58,660 bases of DNA from Cytophagia bacterium CHB2 (GTDB lineage Bacteria > Zhuqueibacterota > Zhuqueibacteria > Zhuqueibacterales > Zhuqueibacteraceae), in contig SZPB01000004.1 of NCBI GenBank assembly GCA_030263535.1, positions 1 through 58,660 on the forward strand, written 5' to 3'. Position numbers and translations under genes: made by a program. This document shows, in pieces, positions 26,739 to 35,934 of this stretch. Within the stretch, counting starts at the first letter, position 1, and the number at the start of each line of letters is the position of its first letter. The notes beneath the pieces are model-generated. The model searched no databases, was not told the DNA's origin, and worked only from the letters and a program-made list of their open reading frames with translations.

Positions 26739-27281
26739 ATGACAAACAAACCGGACAGCATTTACTTCCAAACCCTTCTGGAAGAATACAAAACGTTGCG
26801 CAACGACATCCAGCAGCGCATCCAATTTCGGTTTCAAATCTTTGGTTTGTTACTCGTCGCCATGAGTGTTTTGTTCCCACTTGGGTTGCAAGGAGTAGCG
26901 CCTTCACCCATGCCGCTGTTTATTTACCCGATTATCGCCATGTTCCTCACGTTGAGCTGGGTGCACCAGGGCGTCATCATGATCAAACTGGCGCGTTATA
27001 TCCGCGACGAAATCGAGACAAAGCTGCCCGGTTTGACATGGGAGCAGAAACTCAACCAGGAGTCGAAGCGATTTTCCGGATTTAGTCTGCTCGGTTCACT
27101 TGCCACTAGCGGTCTTATTGTCGTTTCGCAAATACTTGCGATCACGTTGGGGTGGAAGATACAGGTGCAGATCAAGAATCTAGAGTCAGATTCGTTAGCT
27201 GGCCTGCTGCAAATTATTGCCATTACCGCTACGACCATCACGATAGCATTGCTGGTTGTGCATGGCCGAATGAAGCGCTGA
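26739..27281 (+). CDS. Small membrane protein B (YKTLR/QRIQFRFQ type)
   Basis: About 180 aa from ATG 26739; in-frame TTG codons at 26715 and 26718 are possible but unlikely starts. It opens with a soluble helix 'LEEYKTLRNDIQQRIQFRFQ', a pattern I have seen in many uncharacterised bacterial membrane proteins. Four hydrophobic segments follow: 'IFGLLLVAMSVLFPLG', 'FIYPIIAMFLTLSWV', 'GSLATSGLIVVSQILAI' and 'LLQIIAITATTITIALLVV'. It lies between two related three-helix proteins with gaps of 35 and 27 bp, so the three are likely coexpressed. Function unknown. Confidence 0.75.
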   Translation: MTNKPDSIYFQTLLEEYKTLRNDIQQRIQFRFQIFGLLLVAMSVLFPLGLQGVAPSPMPLFIYPIIAMFLTLSWVHQGVIMIKLARYIRDEIETKLPGLTWEQKLNQESKRFSGFSLLGSLATSGLIVVSQILAITLGWKIQVQIKNLESDSLAGLLQIIAITATTITIALLVVHGRMKR

Positions 27282-27308
27282 AATTCCTTTAACCGGTGTC
27301 AACCTTCC

Positions 27309-27881
27309 ATGGAAGACCTTTTCACCCATCGCCGCCAGCACCGCTGGGAACTGCTCCTAAAAGAAATCGACTTGATTCACAGCACCATCAAGAACCTGGA
27401 CGACATAATCTTCAAGACTAAGAATTTTGGCTTTTTATTCTGGGGCGGCAGCTTATTTCTGATTGTTAAAGACATGAGCGACATGAACCCCAGAACAAAG
27501 ATGGCTCTTATTTTCCTGACGGGACTTATTCCCCTGCTGTTTTGGGCAATGGATTATAACTGGCGTAAACATCTATTGCGTTGCAGTCGGCGGGAACGGC
27601 TCATCTTGCACTTCTTTAACAGCGACGACTTCGAGCGTCTGGTGTTGCTGGGCGAAAAAGACCTCGAAGGCAAGCGCTTTCCGTTTTTCGATGTCGTGGG
27701 CTGGACTTACACCAAAACGGCGGAGGGAAAAGCCAGCGAACCTTTCCTGGAAGAATATCTGATCAATCCCAACGAATTTCGAGGCAGGATGGTAATCTTT
27801 TACAAAGATGCCAAATGGTTTTACGGAACGATGTTTTTGACTTCTCTTGTGTTGGGAGCAATTCACCTGTTCGATTTTTGA
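27309..27881 (+). CDS. Small membrane protein C, paralogue of protein A
   Basis: A 190-aa protein. It has the same architecture as the gene at 26275: a soluble helix ('EIDLIHSTIKNLDDIIFKTK'), a hydrophobic hairpin ('FGFLFWGGSLFLIV', 'MALIFLTGLIPLLFWAMDY'), a basic stretch ('WRKHLLRCSRRERLI'), a longer soluble insert, and a final helix ('WFYGTMFLTSLVLGAIHLF'). Shared residues at the same places make divergent duplication likely. It converges with the STAS gene, their ends being 3 bp apart. Function unknown; an oligomeric membrane sensor or effector is conceivable. Confidence 0.75.
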   Translation: MEDLFTHRRQHRWELLLKEIDLIHSTIKNLDDIIFKTKNFGFLFWGGSLFLIVKDMSDMNPRTKMALIFLTGLIPLLFWAMDYNWRKHLLRCSRRERLILHFFNSDDFERLVLLGEKDLEGKRFPFFDVVGWTYTKTAEGKASEPFLEEYLINPNEFRGRMVIFYKDAKWFYGTMFLTSLVLGAIHLFDF

Positions 27882-27884
27882 TTT

Positions 27885-28241
27885 CTAAAATACCTCTCTG
27901 CAATTATAAAAAGCCGCCAATGCCTCCTGTCTGTTCTCATACGCCTCAAACACGCGATTGAGATTCGTCAATTGCAGCAACCGCCGGACATTCCTGCCCA
28001 AACCGGCAAGTTTGAACTCGCCTTGTGCCGCATTCATTTTTTTCGCTGATCCCACCAATACACCCAAGAACGTGCTGTCAATGAATTCGCAGCGTGATAA
28101 ATCGACGAGCATGCGGCGCTCGCCGTTGTCAATGTGTTGAAATACTGTCGTTCGCAGTTCATGCGCAAGCGCAAAATGGGTTTCGTGACTCGCGATGCTC
28201 ACGATCAATACTTTGTTTTCATGCCTGGTTTCGCAATACAT
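27885..28241 (-). CDS. STAS-domain protein (anti-sigma factor antagonist type)
   Basis: About 118 aa from the ATG at 28241 (GGAG six bases upstream; an ATG at 28244 and one at 28274 are in frame). It has the SpoIIAA/RsbV fold: 'VLIVSIASHETHFALAHELR', then 'RMLVDLSRCEFIDSTFLGVLV', whose serine in 'DST' is the usual phosphorylation site, then 'LAGLGRNVRRLLQLTNLNRV'. Such proteins switch partner anti-sigma kinases. No kinase is adjacent, although an RsbU-type phosphatase gene lies at 33.3-35.8 kb and could act in the same pathway. Confidence 0.88.
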   Translation of the reverse strand: MYCETRHENKVLIVSIASHETHFALAHELRTTVFQHIDNGERRMLVDLSRCEFIDSTFLGVLVGSAKKMNAAQGEFKLAGLGRNVRRLLQLTNLNRVFEAYENRQEALAAFYNCREVF

Positions 28242-28261
28242 CATCTGCTCCGCAGAATAAA

Positions 28262-28302
28262 AATGAAAAAGCATTTTGCCCTGTTGCTTTTTGGCAAAAT
28301 GC
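28262..28302 (-). terminator. Hairpin with T-run between peptidase and STAS genes
   Basis: On the minus strand, GCATTTTGCC (28302-28293) pairs with GGCAAAATGC (28280-28271) and is followed by TTTTTCATTTTT. It lies just upstream of the STAS start and ends any transcript coming from the peptidase operon. The remaining 28303-28546 gap holds no gene, only a partial 'CACGGAT' repeat at 28398-28425. Confidence 0.5.
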
Positions 28303-28546
28303 CCGGGCCAACGAGAAATTTTTTTGTCAAAAGATAACTGTGCAGGGAAAGCTCGAGGTCACACGGTCCAGCCCGTGGCCACACCCAAAAGACTGAGCCA
28401 CGGATAGACACGGATTAGCACGGATCAACCTGGCTGGAAGTGCACAGTGTTGCGGCATCATTGTACATGGTGGAATGAAGGACCCACCCTGATCAGAATG
28501 GCAGTATGAGTACCAGCGTTGCAAGCCGATGCAGAAAACGGTGTGA

Positions 28547-29317
28547 TTATTTTGGGGCCAGCGAGTCTTGCCACTGGCGTTGCGCCTGCGTTGCGCTGAT
28601 TCCCAGCGCCGGCAAACAGGCGGCCTCCCATGTTTTTTTCTCGCGCAATTGTTGCAGCAATGCACTGATTTTTTCGGAACCGTAACTATCTTCAAAAAAA
28701 CGCCCGACGCGATAAAGCTGAAAATAAATTGCCTCCAGCTCGCCCTGGCTGCGGACTTGATGCAAAGCTTCGTCGAATTCTGCAAAAGTTAAGATCGGGT
28801 CGCGGCGGTGCTGCGGCTTGAGATGCACTATTTCTCCGGAGTGATAGATCGCCAGCGCCTCACTCAGCCAGCGCGGGCAATTCCCGGCGGTTGCCAGATC
28901 GAGCAAACGATGCGCGACTTCGTGTCGAATGACATCGGTTAGAGTGCCCCGCTCGTGTAACACCCGCGCCGGTTGCAGATAAATCACGCCATTTTGATAA
29001 ACTGAACTGAGCCACCAGGGCGAGCGCGTGTGCTGGCAAAAATCATAGGTTGTGCTGAAAAGGGTGAACTCAATCGCGACCGGGGAAAGGTTGTATCTCC
29101 TGGTCAACTCCTCCCGCGCTGCTTGCGCGATTTGTATAACCATGACAGCCTCGGATTCCGGACGGCTTGCCTCAAATTTGATGGTGATGTTATTTTCGCT
29201 GAGAACGCGTTGCGGTTGGGCAAGCAGGGGGAGGGCGAGGGCTTGCAGCAGAAGATGAAGCTCAATTTGACGGCGCAAATTTTTCAACATGAATTGCGCC
29301 AATCTGCGCAAACGCAT
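28547..29317 (-). CDS. Secreted MA-type zinc peptidase
   Basis: About 256 aa from ATG 29317, chosen for GAGG nine bases upstream; ATG 29332, which overlaps the rpiA stop as TGATG, is an alternative. A signal-like segment ('IELHLLLQALALPLLAQ') precedes a peptidase_MA-like domain with 'VIRHEVAHRLLDLA' (HExxH) and 'CPRWLSEALAIYHSG', whose Glu in 'WLSEALA' is the expected third zinc ligand. It probably acts outside the cytoplasmic membrane. It is directly downstream of rpiA and likely cotranscribed. Substrate unknown. Confidence 0.85.
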   Translation of the reverse strand: MRLRRLAQFMLKNLRRQIELHLLLQALALPLLAQPQRVLSENNITIKFEASRPESEAVMVIQIAQAAREELTRRYNLSPVAIEFTLFSTTYDFCQHTRSPWWLSSVYQNGVIYLQPARVLHERGTLTDVIRHEVAHRLLDLATAGNCPRWLSEALAIYHSGEIVHLKPQHRRDPILTFAEFDEALHQVRSQGELEAIYFQLYRVGRFFEDSYGSEKISALLQQLREKKTWEAACLPALGISATQAQRQWQDSLAPK

Positions 29318-29331
29318 ATTGACCAGCCTCA

Positions 29332-30024
29332 TCAGACGCCCCATTTTTCTTCGGTGCCGCCGTCGTGTTTGCCGGCGATCACGAGATCCGCTATCCCAAC
29401 AAATAACCCAACTTCGACAACGCCGACAATGCTCTTGATCTGTTGGAGCAACTCCAACGGCTCGGTAATTTTTCCGAACGCACAATCGACGATGAAATTG
29501 CCGTTATCGGTGTGAAACGGTTTGCCGGCTTGTGCGCGCAGCGCAACGCGGCTGCCGAGACTGCGCAAAACCTCAGCGGTTGAACGCCAGCCAAAAGGCA
29601 ATACTTCCACCGGCACACGAAATTTTCCAAGCTGGGGAACGAGCTTCTTTTCATTGACCATAATAATGACGCGATCGCTGCGCGTCGCAATGATTTTTTC
29701 ACGGGTGAGCGCGCCGCCGCCGCCTTTGATGAGATTGAGCTGCGGATCGACTTCATCGGCGCCGTCAATGGTAAGATCGAGTTTCTTGAATTCGCCCCAA
29801 TCGCGCACCAAGGGGATGCCACAACGTTTTGCCGCTCGCGCCGTTGCTGTCGAGCTGGGCACTCCGGTGATTTTTAATCCAGATTTGATGCGTTTGCCGA
29901 GCAGACGCAGCGCAAATTCCACCGTGCTGCCCGTGCCCAGGCCGACCATCATTTTGTTTTCAACGAAAGCGACCGCGGCTGCGGCAGCGTTGTGTTTTTG
30001 TTCATCAGTGGAAAGTTTTTTCAT
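29332..30024 (-). CDS. rpiA: Ribose-5-phosphate isomerase A
   Basis: A 230-aa protein of normal length for RpiA, which interconverts ribose-5-phosphate and ribulose-5-phosphate in the pentose phosphate pathway. Signature stretches are 'MMVGLGTGSTVEFAL' (phosphate loop), 'TIDGADEVD' with the catalytic acid region, 'LIKGGGGALTREKI' with the catalytic Glu and Lys near it, and 'VEVLPFGWRST'. It is cytoplasmic. The downstream peptidase gene starts at or just after its stop. Confidence 0.97.
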   Translation of the reverse strand: MKKLSTDEQKHNAAAAAVAFVENKMMVGLGTGSTVEFALRLLGKRIKSGLKITGVPSSTATARAAKRCGIPLVRDWGEFKKLDLTIDGADEVDPQLNLIKGGGGALTREKIIATRSDRVIIMVNEKKLVPQLGKFRVPVEVLPFGWRSTAEVLRSLGSRVALRAQAGKPFHTDNGNFIVDCAFGKITEPLELLQQIKSIVGVVEVGLFVGIADLVIAGKHDGGTEEKWGV

Positions 30025-30147
30025 GCAAGTTGACTCAGGTGGATATACTGATTTCGGATTGATGATTGGGGATTGCGGAAATTGCGATCTTCAAATAATT
30101 TTTGCCATTCCGTTCGACACATACGGCTGTACCACCTGCCAGAAATC

Positions 30148-30912
30148 TCAATACGATGAGGCGCTGCACAACCGGGCGAAGGCAATCCATTGCTGCTCAC
30201 CATTGCCGAACGCCGGAAAGGTCGGGCGCGAGGGCTGCCGCCAATGATAATTGGTAATGGCTGCCGGCTTGCCGGGCGAGCGGCCTTGAAACATTTTGTA
30301 CGAAACTACGCGGCCTTCCGTATCGTGTTCGACCGAGACGACAATACCGACATGATAAATGGCTTGGAAAGCTTGCTTCGCGGTGAGATTACGATACACC
30401 CGCTGCTCTTGTCCAAAAAATAAAACCGCGCCGGGCTTGATCAAATCCGATTGCGCCAGCGCGTCATGAATCAGGATTAATTCGCGGCGCTCGGCATACC
30501 AGCGCGCGATGCCTTCTGCGCTGCGCGCTGCAGCAAGCGACGGCGTTTCCACGGATTCACAGCGCGCTTTCAACGCTTGCAACACGCGGTGCACAATTCC
30601 CGAGCAATCGGCCTGTTCGCGGGAATTGTACATGAGATTGAGCGCTTCCAGTGAATCGGCAATTTCACGCACCGGTCCGGCGAGATCGAGCAATTTGTGA
30701 TTGCAATCGACAACGTAATTGCTAAGCGCCGCCCGTGGCGCGCTTGCCGTTGGCGCATCACCCGGTTCCGCGGGCGGCTGCGGCTTTGACGCGGAGGAGG
30801 GCTGCGGCGGTTCTTGGTACAGCTTCGACTTCAAACACGCGACGTTCGTGAACGCGCTGAGCAGGCATAAACCTGAAATGAAGGCAAGGCGCAGTTTGGG
30901 CATGCTCGTCAT
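30148..30912 (-). CDS. NlpC/P60-like lipoprotein
   Basis: A 254-aa protein; starts at 30912 and 30903 are both possible. It has a lipoprotein signal with lipobox 'FTNVAC', then a Pro/Ser-rich linker ('KPQPPAEPGDAP'). The NlpC/P60-like domain has its catalytic Cys in 'QADCSGIVHRV' and the His in 'IYHVGIVVSVE'. Such enzymes cleave peptidoglycan stem peptides, usually gamma-D-Glu to diaminopimelate. It is anchored to the envelope and ends 123 bp before rpiA on the same strand. It begins 7 bp after the AI-2E-family gene, so those two are probably one transcript. Confidence 0.87.
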   Translation of the reverse strand: MTSMPKLRLAFISGLCLLSAFTNVACLKSKLYQEPPQPSSASKPQPPAEPGDAPTASAPRAALSNYVVDCNHKLLDLAGPVREIADSLEALNLMYNSREQADCSGIVHRVLQALKARCESVETPSLAAARSAEGIARWYAERRELILIHDALAQSDLIKPGAVLFFGQEQRVYRNLTAKQAFQAIYHVGIVVSVEHDTEGRVVSYKMFQGRSPGKPAAITNYHWRQPSRPTFPAFGNGEQQWIAFARLCSASSY

Positions 30913-30919
30913 TAAAAAA

Positions 30920-32146
30920 TTATTTTGAAATCACCGTGATTGGAGTTGCCGCCTTGACGGCTTCGCCCGCCGCCGCGGCGGCGGTTTGAGGTTGGCCGTC
31001 ACGCGCGGTTGTTGGTTGTTCGGCCTTTTCCGCTTTCCCCGAGGTTGCAAACGCAAACTCCGGCAGGCGAAAGATGTAGTATTTGGTAAAACTCCAGTGC
31101 AAAATATCCAGGCTGCCTTTGATGATGGCGACCAGCGGCACGGCCACAATCATTCCCAAAATACCGCCGAGATTGCCGCCTACGTAAATGGCGATGATCA
31201 CGATAACCGGATGCAGCGACACACTTTTGGAAACGACAAAAGGTTGAATGAAGAAATCATCGATAAACTTGACGACAACAAAGGCCAGCAGCACGGCCGG
31301 CACGCCGGAGAAGTTGCCGCGGTCGATCACGGAAACCGCAATCGCCGGAATGCCGGCAACGACCGGGCCGAGGTAAGGAATCAGATTCGCCATGCCCGCC
31401 AGAATGCCGATGAAAACGGCGTAGCGCAGATCGAGCAATGACAACGCGATCATCACCATCACTCCGACCAACGCGCCATCCAGCAACACGCCGCGAATGT
31501 AGCGGCCGAGCTGCTGGCTCGCCTTGTGAAACAGGCTGAGTGACATCTCGAAATAGCGGTTGGGAATTTGTTGCACGATGGCCTTTTGCAGCGCGCGCGA
31601 ATCTTTGAGAATGAAAAAGGTGAGAAACGGCACAATGATCAACGCGCCCACCGTGGAAAACAATTCCACCGCGCCTTCGACGCCGGGTTTGAAGAACGAG
31701 TAAAAAAAATGCAAAGTGACTTTGCCCAGCATGTCGATAATGCGCGCTTCAGTGGCGCCCGGGAACGAGAGCCGGAGTTTTTCTTTGATTTGTTCGATGA
31801 GCAGCTCGGGCCGCTCCAGTTCCACGTTGGTGAGAATGGTTTGCACTTCATGCGCGACTTCATCGCGCAACAAGAGGAACGTGATTGCGGCCAGCGTGGT
31901 GAACACAATAAAAACCAAAATAATCGCCCAGATGCGATTCAAACCGCGCGTTTCGAGCGTCGTGACCAGCGGCTCCAATAAATACGCCAGAAAAATCGAG
32001 ATCACCAGCGGCGCCAACAGCGTGTGCATGAAAAATATTGCCAATAACGCGACGGCGATCAAAAAAATCGCGAGTAAACCTCTGCCGATGATATAAAACT
32101 GGCGGTCGGAGAACTGCAAATGATAGTGGGAGGACGATTGCTGCAT
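30920..32146 (-). CDS. AI-2E family transporter (PerM/TqsA type) membrane protein
   Basis: A 408-aa polytopic membrane protein with the family layout. Paired N-terminal helices ('LLAIFLIAVALLAIFFMHTL', 'LVISIFLAYLLEPLV') are followed by a long amphipathic loop (about 85-165). A C-terminal block of helices holds 'GILAGMANLIPYLGPVVAG', the diagnostic family motif, and 'GNLGGILGMIVAVPLVAIIK'. Members export small molecules or work as cation/proton exchangers, so the substrate cannot be given. The C-terminus ends in an Ala/Pro-rich tail. Confidence 0.92.
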   Translation of the reverse strand: MQQSSSHYHLQFSDRQFYIIGRGLLAIFLIAVALLAIFFMHTLLAPLVISIFLAYLLEPLVTTLETRGLNRIWAIILVFIVFTTLAAITFLLLRDEVAHEVQTILTNVELERPELLIEQIKEKLRLSFPGATEARIIDMLGKVTLHFFYSFFKPGVEGAVELFSTVGALIIVPFLTFFILKDSRALQKAIVQQIPNRYFEMSLSLFHKASQQLGRYIRGVLLDGALVGVMVMIALSLLDLRYAVFIGILAGMANLIPYLGPVVAGIPAIAVSVIDRGNFSGVPAVLLAFVVVKFIDDFFIQPFVVSKSVSLHPVIVIIAIYVGGNLGGILGMIVAVPLVAIIKGSLDILHWSFTKYYIFRLPEFAFATSGKAEKAEQPTTARDGQPQTAAAAAGEAVKAATPITVISK

Positions 32147-32372
32147 TGCTGCTCGTTGGCTTTCCTAGTCAAACTCAAGTTTGGGGAAGAAGCAAGCACG
32201 CGCAATATAGCGGCGCAACTGCCGAGAAGCAAGTAGTTTGTCGGATTGCCGGCAGGCTGGCGAAAAATGATCTGCACGGCAATTGGGGGTAAGGGTTGCT
32301 GTGCGCAAAAACTGCTTGGGAAAGCTGGCGTGTTTCTGTATTTTGTTTTTCAACGTTCAACTTGGATTGTGA

Positions 32373-33320
32373 ATGGCGCCTGATCTCAGCATCATCATTG
32401 TGACCTATAACTCGCGGCGGGATATCGAGAAATGCCTGGCCTCTCTCCGGGATAATTCCCGCGGCGCGCGCGTTGAAATCATTGTTTGTGATAACGCTTC
32501 ATCCGACGGCACCGCGGACTTCATCGCGCAGCATTTCCCGGCCGTCAATCTCATCCGTTCGGCGCATAATCTCGGCTTTGGCCGCGCGAACAATTTGGCC
32601 GCACAACACGCGCACGGGCGATTTTTTCTGCTGCTGAATCCCGATACCTGGGTGGAGGAGGATTTAGCCGCGGCGATCGTGAATTTTCTCGATACTCATC
32701 CGGAGGCAGGCGGCTGCACGCCACAGCATTTGAATCCGGACGGCACAATACAAGTTGGCGCAATACGGGAATTGCCCACGGTGGAATCCCTGTTTTATCA
32801 GAAAACGGGCCTGGCATACGTGTTCCCGCGCAGCCGGCGCTTTGGACGGTATTGCATGACCTGGTGGGATCACGACGAGGTGCGCGAGGTGGAGCAAGCC
32901 GGCGCATGTCTCGCCCTGCGCCGCGAGGTTTTTCAGCAGGTGGGAGGCTTTGACGAGAGTTACTTCATGTATTTTGAAGACGTGGAGTTGTGTCATGCCG
33001 TGCGGGCGGCAGGTTACAAGATTTTTTTTCTGTCGTATGCGCGCGTCTATCACATCGGCGGTCAAAGCGCAAAACAGGCTGTGTCAAAAAATTTTATCGA
33101 ATTTTATCGCAGCATGTGCCATTATTTCCGCAAGCATCACGGCGCCGCCGGGGTGTGGCCGGTTAAGATCATTATCGCTGTTTCGGAGTTGCTCATGCTG
33201 CTGGTGTTGACGCTGGCATTGCCCTTCAGCAAGCTGCTGCCTCCGCCGCAAGCCTGGAGCAGCCGCTGGACACAGTGGCGCGGACACGCGCGGTTGTTGC
33301 GGGAGGTGTGGACTTTTTGA
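32373..33320 (+). CDS. Family 2 glycosyltransferase (rhamnosyltransferase-like)
   Basis: A 315-aa protein with the GT-A fold of family 2: 'SIIIVTYNSRRDIEKCLASL', 'VCDNASSDGTADFI', 'NLGFGRANN' and 'FLLLNPDTWVE', with the metal-binding Asp in the last. The acceptor-side motif 'ACLALRREVFQQVGGFDESY' and 'MYFEDVELCHAVRAAGYKI' follow. A C-terminal hydrophobic segment ('LLMLLVLTLALPFSKLL') should attach it to the membrane. It likely adds a sugar to a cell-surface polysaccharide. It is divergent from the AI-2E gene and convergent with the RsbU gene. Confidence 0.92.
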   Translation: MAPDLSIIIVTYNSRRDIEKCLASLRDNSRGARVEIIVCDNASSDGTADFIAQHFPAVNLIRSAHNLGFGRANNLAAQHAHGRFFLLLNPDTWVEEDLAAAIVNFLDTHPEAGGCTPQHLNPDGTIQVGAIRELPTVESLFYQKTGLAYVFPRSRRFGRYCMTWWDHDEVREVEQAGACLALRREVFQQVGGFDESYFMYFEDVELCHAVRAAGYKIFFLSYARVYHIGGQSAKQAVSKNFIEFYRSMCHYFRKHHGAAGVWPVKIIIAVSELLMLLVLTLALPFSKLLPPPQAWSSRWTQWRGHARLLREVWTF

Positions 33321-33336
33321 TAAAGAACAGTGTTGC

Positions 33337-35793
33337 TTATTCCTTCACCCTCACCACCACCATGGTGAAATCATCGTGTTGTTTGGCTTCCCCGGTGAAA
33401 TTCATGACGTCCTGCGTAATGGCCTCCAAAATTGCTTGTGCGGAAACGCCGCTCACCCCGCTGATGGCGTCGCGCAAGCGTTCTTCGCCGAACTCCTCGC
33501 CGTTTTTGTTCATCGCTTCCGAGATGCCGTCGGTGTAAAAAATAAAAACATCGCCGGCCTGAATCGGAACCTTCTGCTCTTCGATCGTTGCGGAAAAAAC
33601 TTTGCCAGGTTCCATGCCGATCGCCAGGCCGCGCGGATGCAGCAATTGCGCCTCGCCGCCCACGCTTTTGTGCACGATCAAGGGATTGTGCCCGGCGCGC
33701 GCGAACGTGAGCGTTCTATTCTCCATATCGAACAAGCCGTAAATCAAGCTGATGAACACTTCCTTGGGCGTGTTTTCATAAAACACCGTGTTCATGTCCG
33801 ACAAGAGCGACTTGGGTGACAGCTTCAGGCGCGAAAGCGCGCGGATGATGCCCTTTGCCAGCGTCATATAAAATGCGGCAGACACGCCCTTGCCGGACAC
33901 GTCGCCGATCACGACCGTGAGGCGCTGCTCGCCGTCGCGCACAAAATCAAAATAATCGCCGCCCACTTCCATGGCCGGGCGGCAGATGCTGGCAATGTCG
34001 AGGTGGGGAAAATTCGGCGCGGTGTGCGGCAGAAAACGCATTTGAATATTGCGCGCGATTTCCAATTCTTTCAAGAAGCGTTCGCGTTCGGCAATGCGGC
34101 TGACATACGCCGGCACGTAGCCGCCAAACTCGCGCGCGGATTTGGGCTGAAACACCAGCAACACGCCCGCGCCTAAAAACGCCAGCGCCGAGACCAGCGC
34201 GGTTGCGTTTATCGTGCCGCCCCAGCCCTCCGGCGAGATGCCGGCCAAGCCGAGATCCAACAAAAAACTGAACAAGAGTAGCGCGAGCCAAATCGTCAAG
34301 AAATCATGTTTGTGAGTAAAATAGGCCCACAGCGCTGCGGCAGGCAGCATGAGGAAAACACTCACATACATCGGCCCGAAATTATCCAGATAAAAGCTGG
34401 TGAAATTGATCGCCAGAATGAGCAGCACGAAGGCAAGCGCGTTTTTCTTGAGGCGCGATTTGAGATAAGCCGCCCAAAACAGCAATATCAGCGTCGCGCT
34501 GTAGGTGGCGGTCGTCACGTTTTTGCCCAGCATTGTGATGATGTTGATCGGCTCGCCCAGAAACCACAGGCGATTATCGTCGAAGCGCAGAAAGTCGAGG
34601 CGCAGGGCGTTGGCGAGCATCACCACCAAGCCGAGAGCCAGCGCGGTCACCCCCGCAATGAAAAACGCGTGCAAGATGGCCTCGCCGATTTCGCGGACGC
34701 GCAAATGCCCGGTAAAGAACAAATCCGTGGTGGCGAGTTTTTCCGGCCAGGCCTCGCGGGCAACGCTGTCGCCCACCGCATAGGTGATTACCACGCCCAA
34801 CCCGGAAAACAAACCACCGAAGCCGCCGCCGAGAAATACGCCCAGCCAATCTGTCGACCAATTTTCCACGGCAATCAGCGTAAAGATTGCGAGCATCACC
34901 AACCCGCCGAACCACCAGGCGCGCTTGAACTCCAGCTCATCATGGCGCAGACGCTTGAAAAAGAGTACCACGAGAAAGCCGATGACGATGGTCCACGCCA
35001 GGCCGAGCATCACCGCCACCACAATGTCTCCGACCTTTTCCGCTTTCGACTCGGAGAGCGCGCTGTCTTCCATTGTGATTGTTACGTTGCCCTCTGCGAC
35101 CTGCTGGGTTTGGGCCGTGTTCGATTTTTTTCCCTCCTGAACCTTGATATCGCTGCGAAAGTAGGTGACGTTATCGCTTGCGACGTGCACATCAACTTTC
35201 TCTTGCAGCGCTGCTGCAGCAGCCAGCGACCGTGTGAATGAAAATTGATGAAGCTGCCCGTCGTCGTTTTCCACGATTTTTTTCTCGGACAACGTGAAGG
35301 CCGAGGTGTCAATTGCAAGCTCGGCAAGAAACATATTGGCGCGCGTGAGCGCCTGTTCCTGGCTCGTGGTGGAGGTATTTTTCTTGCGCGGATCATCCAA
35401 CTCAACGCCAACCAGCTTGCCGCTGAAATCGTAGCGCGTTCTAAAGTTCGCGCGTTGCTTTTGATCGTTCTCGGCCGGAATGTTGCCGCGCCAGCCGATT
35501 TCCCAATAACCCAAAGACAAAGAAGCCATGGCGCTGTCTGCAAGCGCGGCTCGTTGTACAAACTTCGTCAAATTGTCGTTCACCCGGACGTCGACATTGC
35601 GCCGCAAGTCGAAGCCTGCCAGGGGCGATTGCTGAAACGCTTGTTCAGCAATCGCAATGATTTCCTCTTGAGAAAAGCGGGGCCGCAAAAATCCGGCAAT
35701 GCGGGAGGTGGCGAACAGCCAAAAATACGCCAGCATGCAGGCAACGCCGAGCAGGGCCAGTGCCAGGGATTTCAGTCTTGGATCGAATTTCAT
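33337..35793 (-). CDS. Membrane-bound RsbU/SpoIIE-type PP2C phosphatase
   Basis: 818 aa from ATG 35793 ('MKFDPRLKSLALALLG'); the frame extends to 35901 without a better start. An N-terminal helix and a large extracytoplasmic region (about 40-270) are followed by ten or so membrane helices to about residue 560. A short coupling helix 'KELEIARNIQMRFLP' leads to a complete PP2C-type domain: 'EVGGDYFDFV', 'VVIGDVSGKGVSAAFYM', 'FARAGHNPLIVH', 'YTDGISEAMNKNGEEFG'. It should dephosphorylate an STAS protein in a partner-switching pathway, possibly the one encoded at 27885-28241. The membrane sensor part is unassigned. Confidence 0.9.
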   Translation of the reverse strand: MKFDPRLKSLALALLGVACMLAYFWLFATSRIAGFLRPRFSQEEIIAIAEQAFQQSPLAGFDLRRNVDVRVNDNLTKFVQRAALADSAMASLSLGYWEIGWRGNIPAENDQKQRANFRTRYDFSGKLVGVELDDPRKKNTSTTSQEQALTRANMFLAELAIDTSAFTLSEKKIVENDDGQLHQFSFTRSLAAAAALQEKVDVHVASDNVTYFRSDIKVQEGKKSNTAQTQQVAEGNVTITMEDSALSESKAEKVGDIVVAVMLGLAWTIVIGFLVVLFFKRLRHDELEFKRAWWFGGLVMLAIFTLIAVENWSTDWLGVFLGGGFGGLFSGLGVVITYAVGDSVAREAWPEKLATTDLFFTGHLRVREIGEAILHAFFIAGVTALALGLVVMLANALRLDFLRFDDNRLWFLGEPINIITMLGKNVTTATYSATLILLFWAAYLKSRLKKNALAFVLLILAINFTSFYLDNFGPMYVSVFLMLPAAALWAYFTHKHDFLTIWLALLLFSFLLDLGLAGISPEGWGGTINATALVSALAFLGAGVLLVFQPKSAREFGGYVPAYVSRIAERERFLKELEIARNIQMRFLPHTAPNFPHLDIASICRPAMEVGGDYFDFVRDGEQRLTVVIGDVSGKGVSAAFYMTLAKGIIRALSRLKLSPKSLLSDMNTVFYENTPKEVFISLIYGLFDMENRTLTFARAGHNPLIVHKSVGGEAQLLHPRGLAIGMEPGKVFSATIEEQKVPIQAGDVFIFYTDGISEAMNKNGEEFGEERLRDAISGVSGVSAQAILEAITQDVMNFTGEAKQHDDFTMVVVRVKE

Positions 35794-35934
35794 AATTGTG
35801 TAGAATAAAAGAATCGTGCTCGTGTATAATTTAAGAACCGCCCGGGCAGTGATTGAAAAATGACAATGCCGCAATATATACCGGCATCTTCGAAAAGTCA
35901 ACTCAATGAATCCATTTAAACTAAGGAGGAAGAT

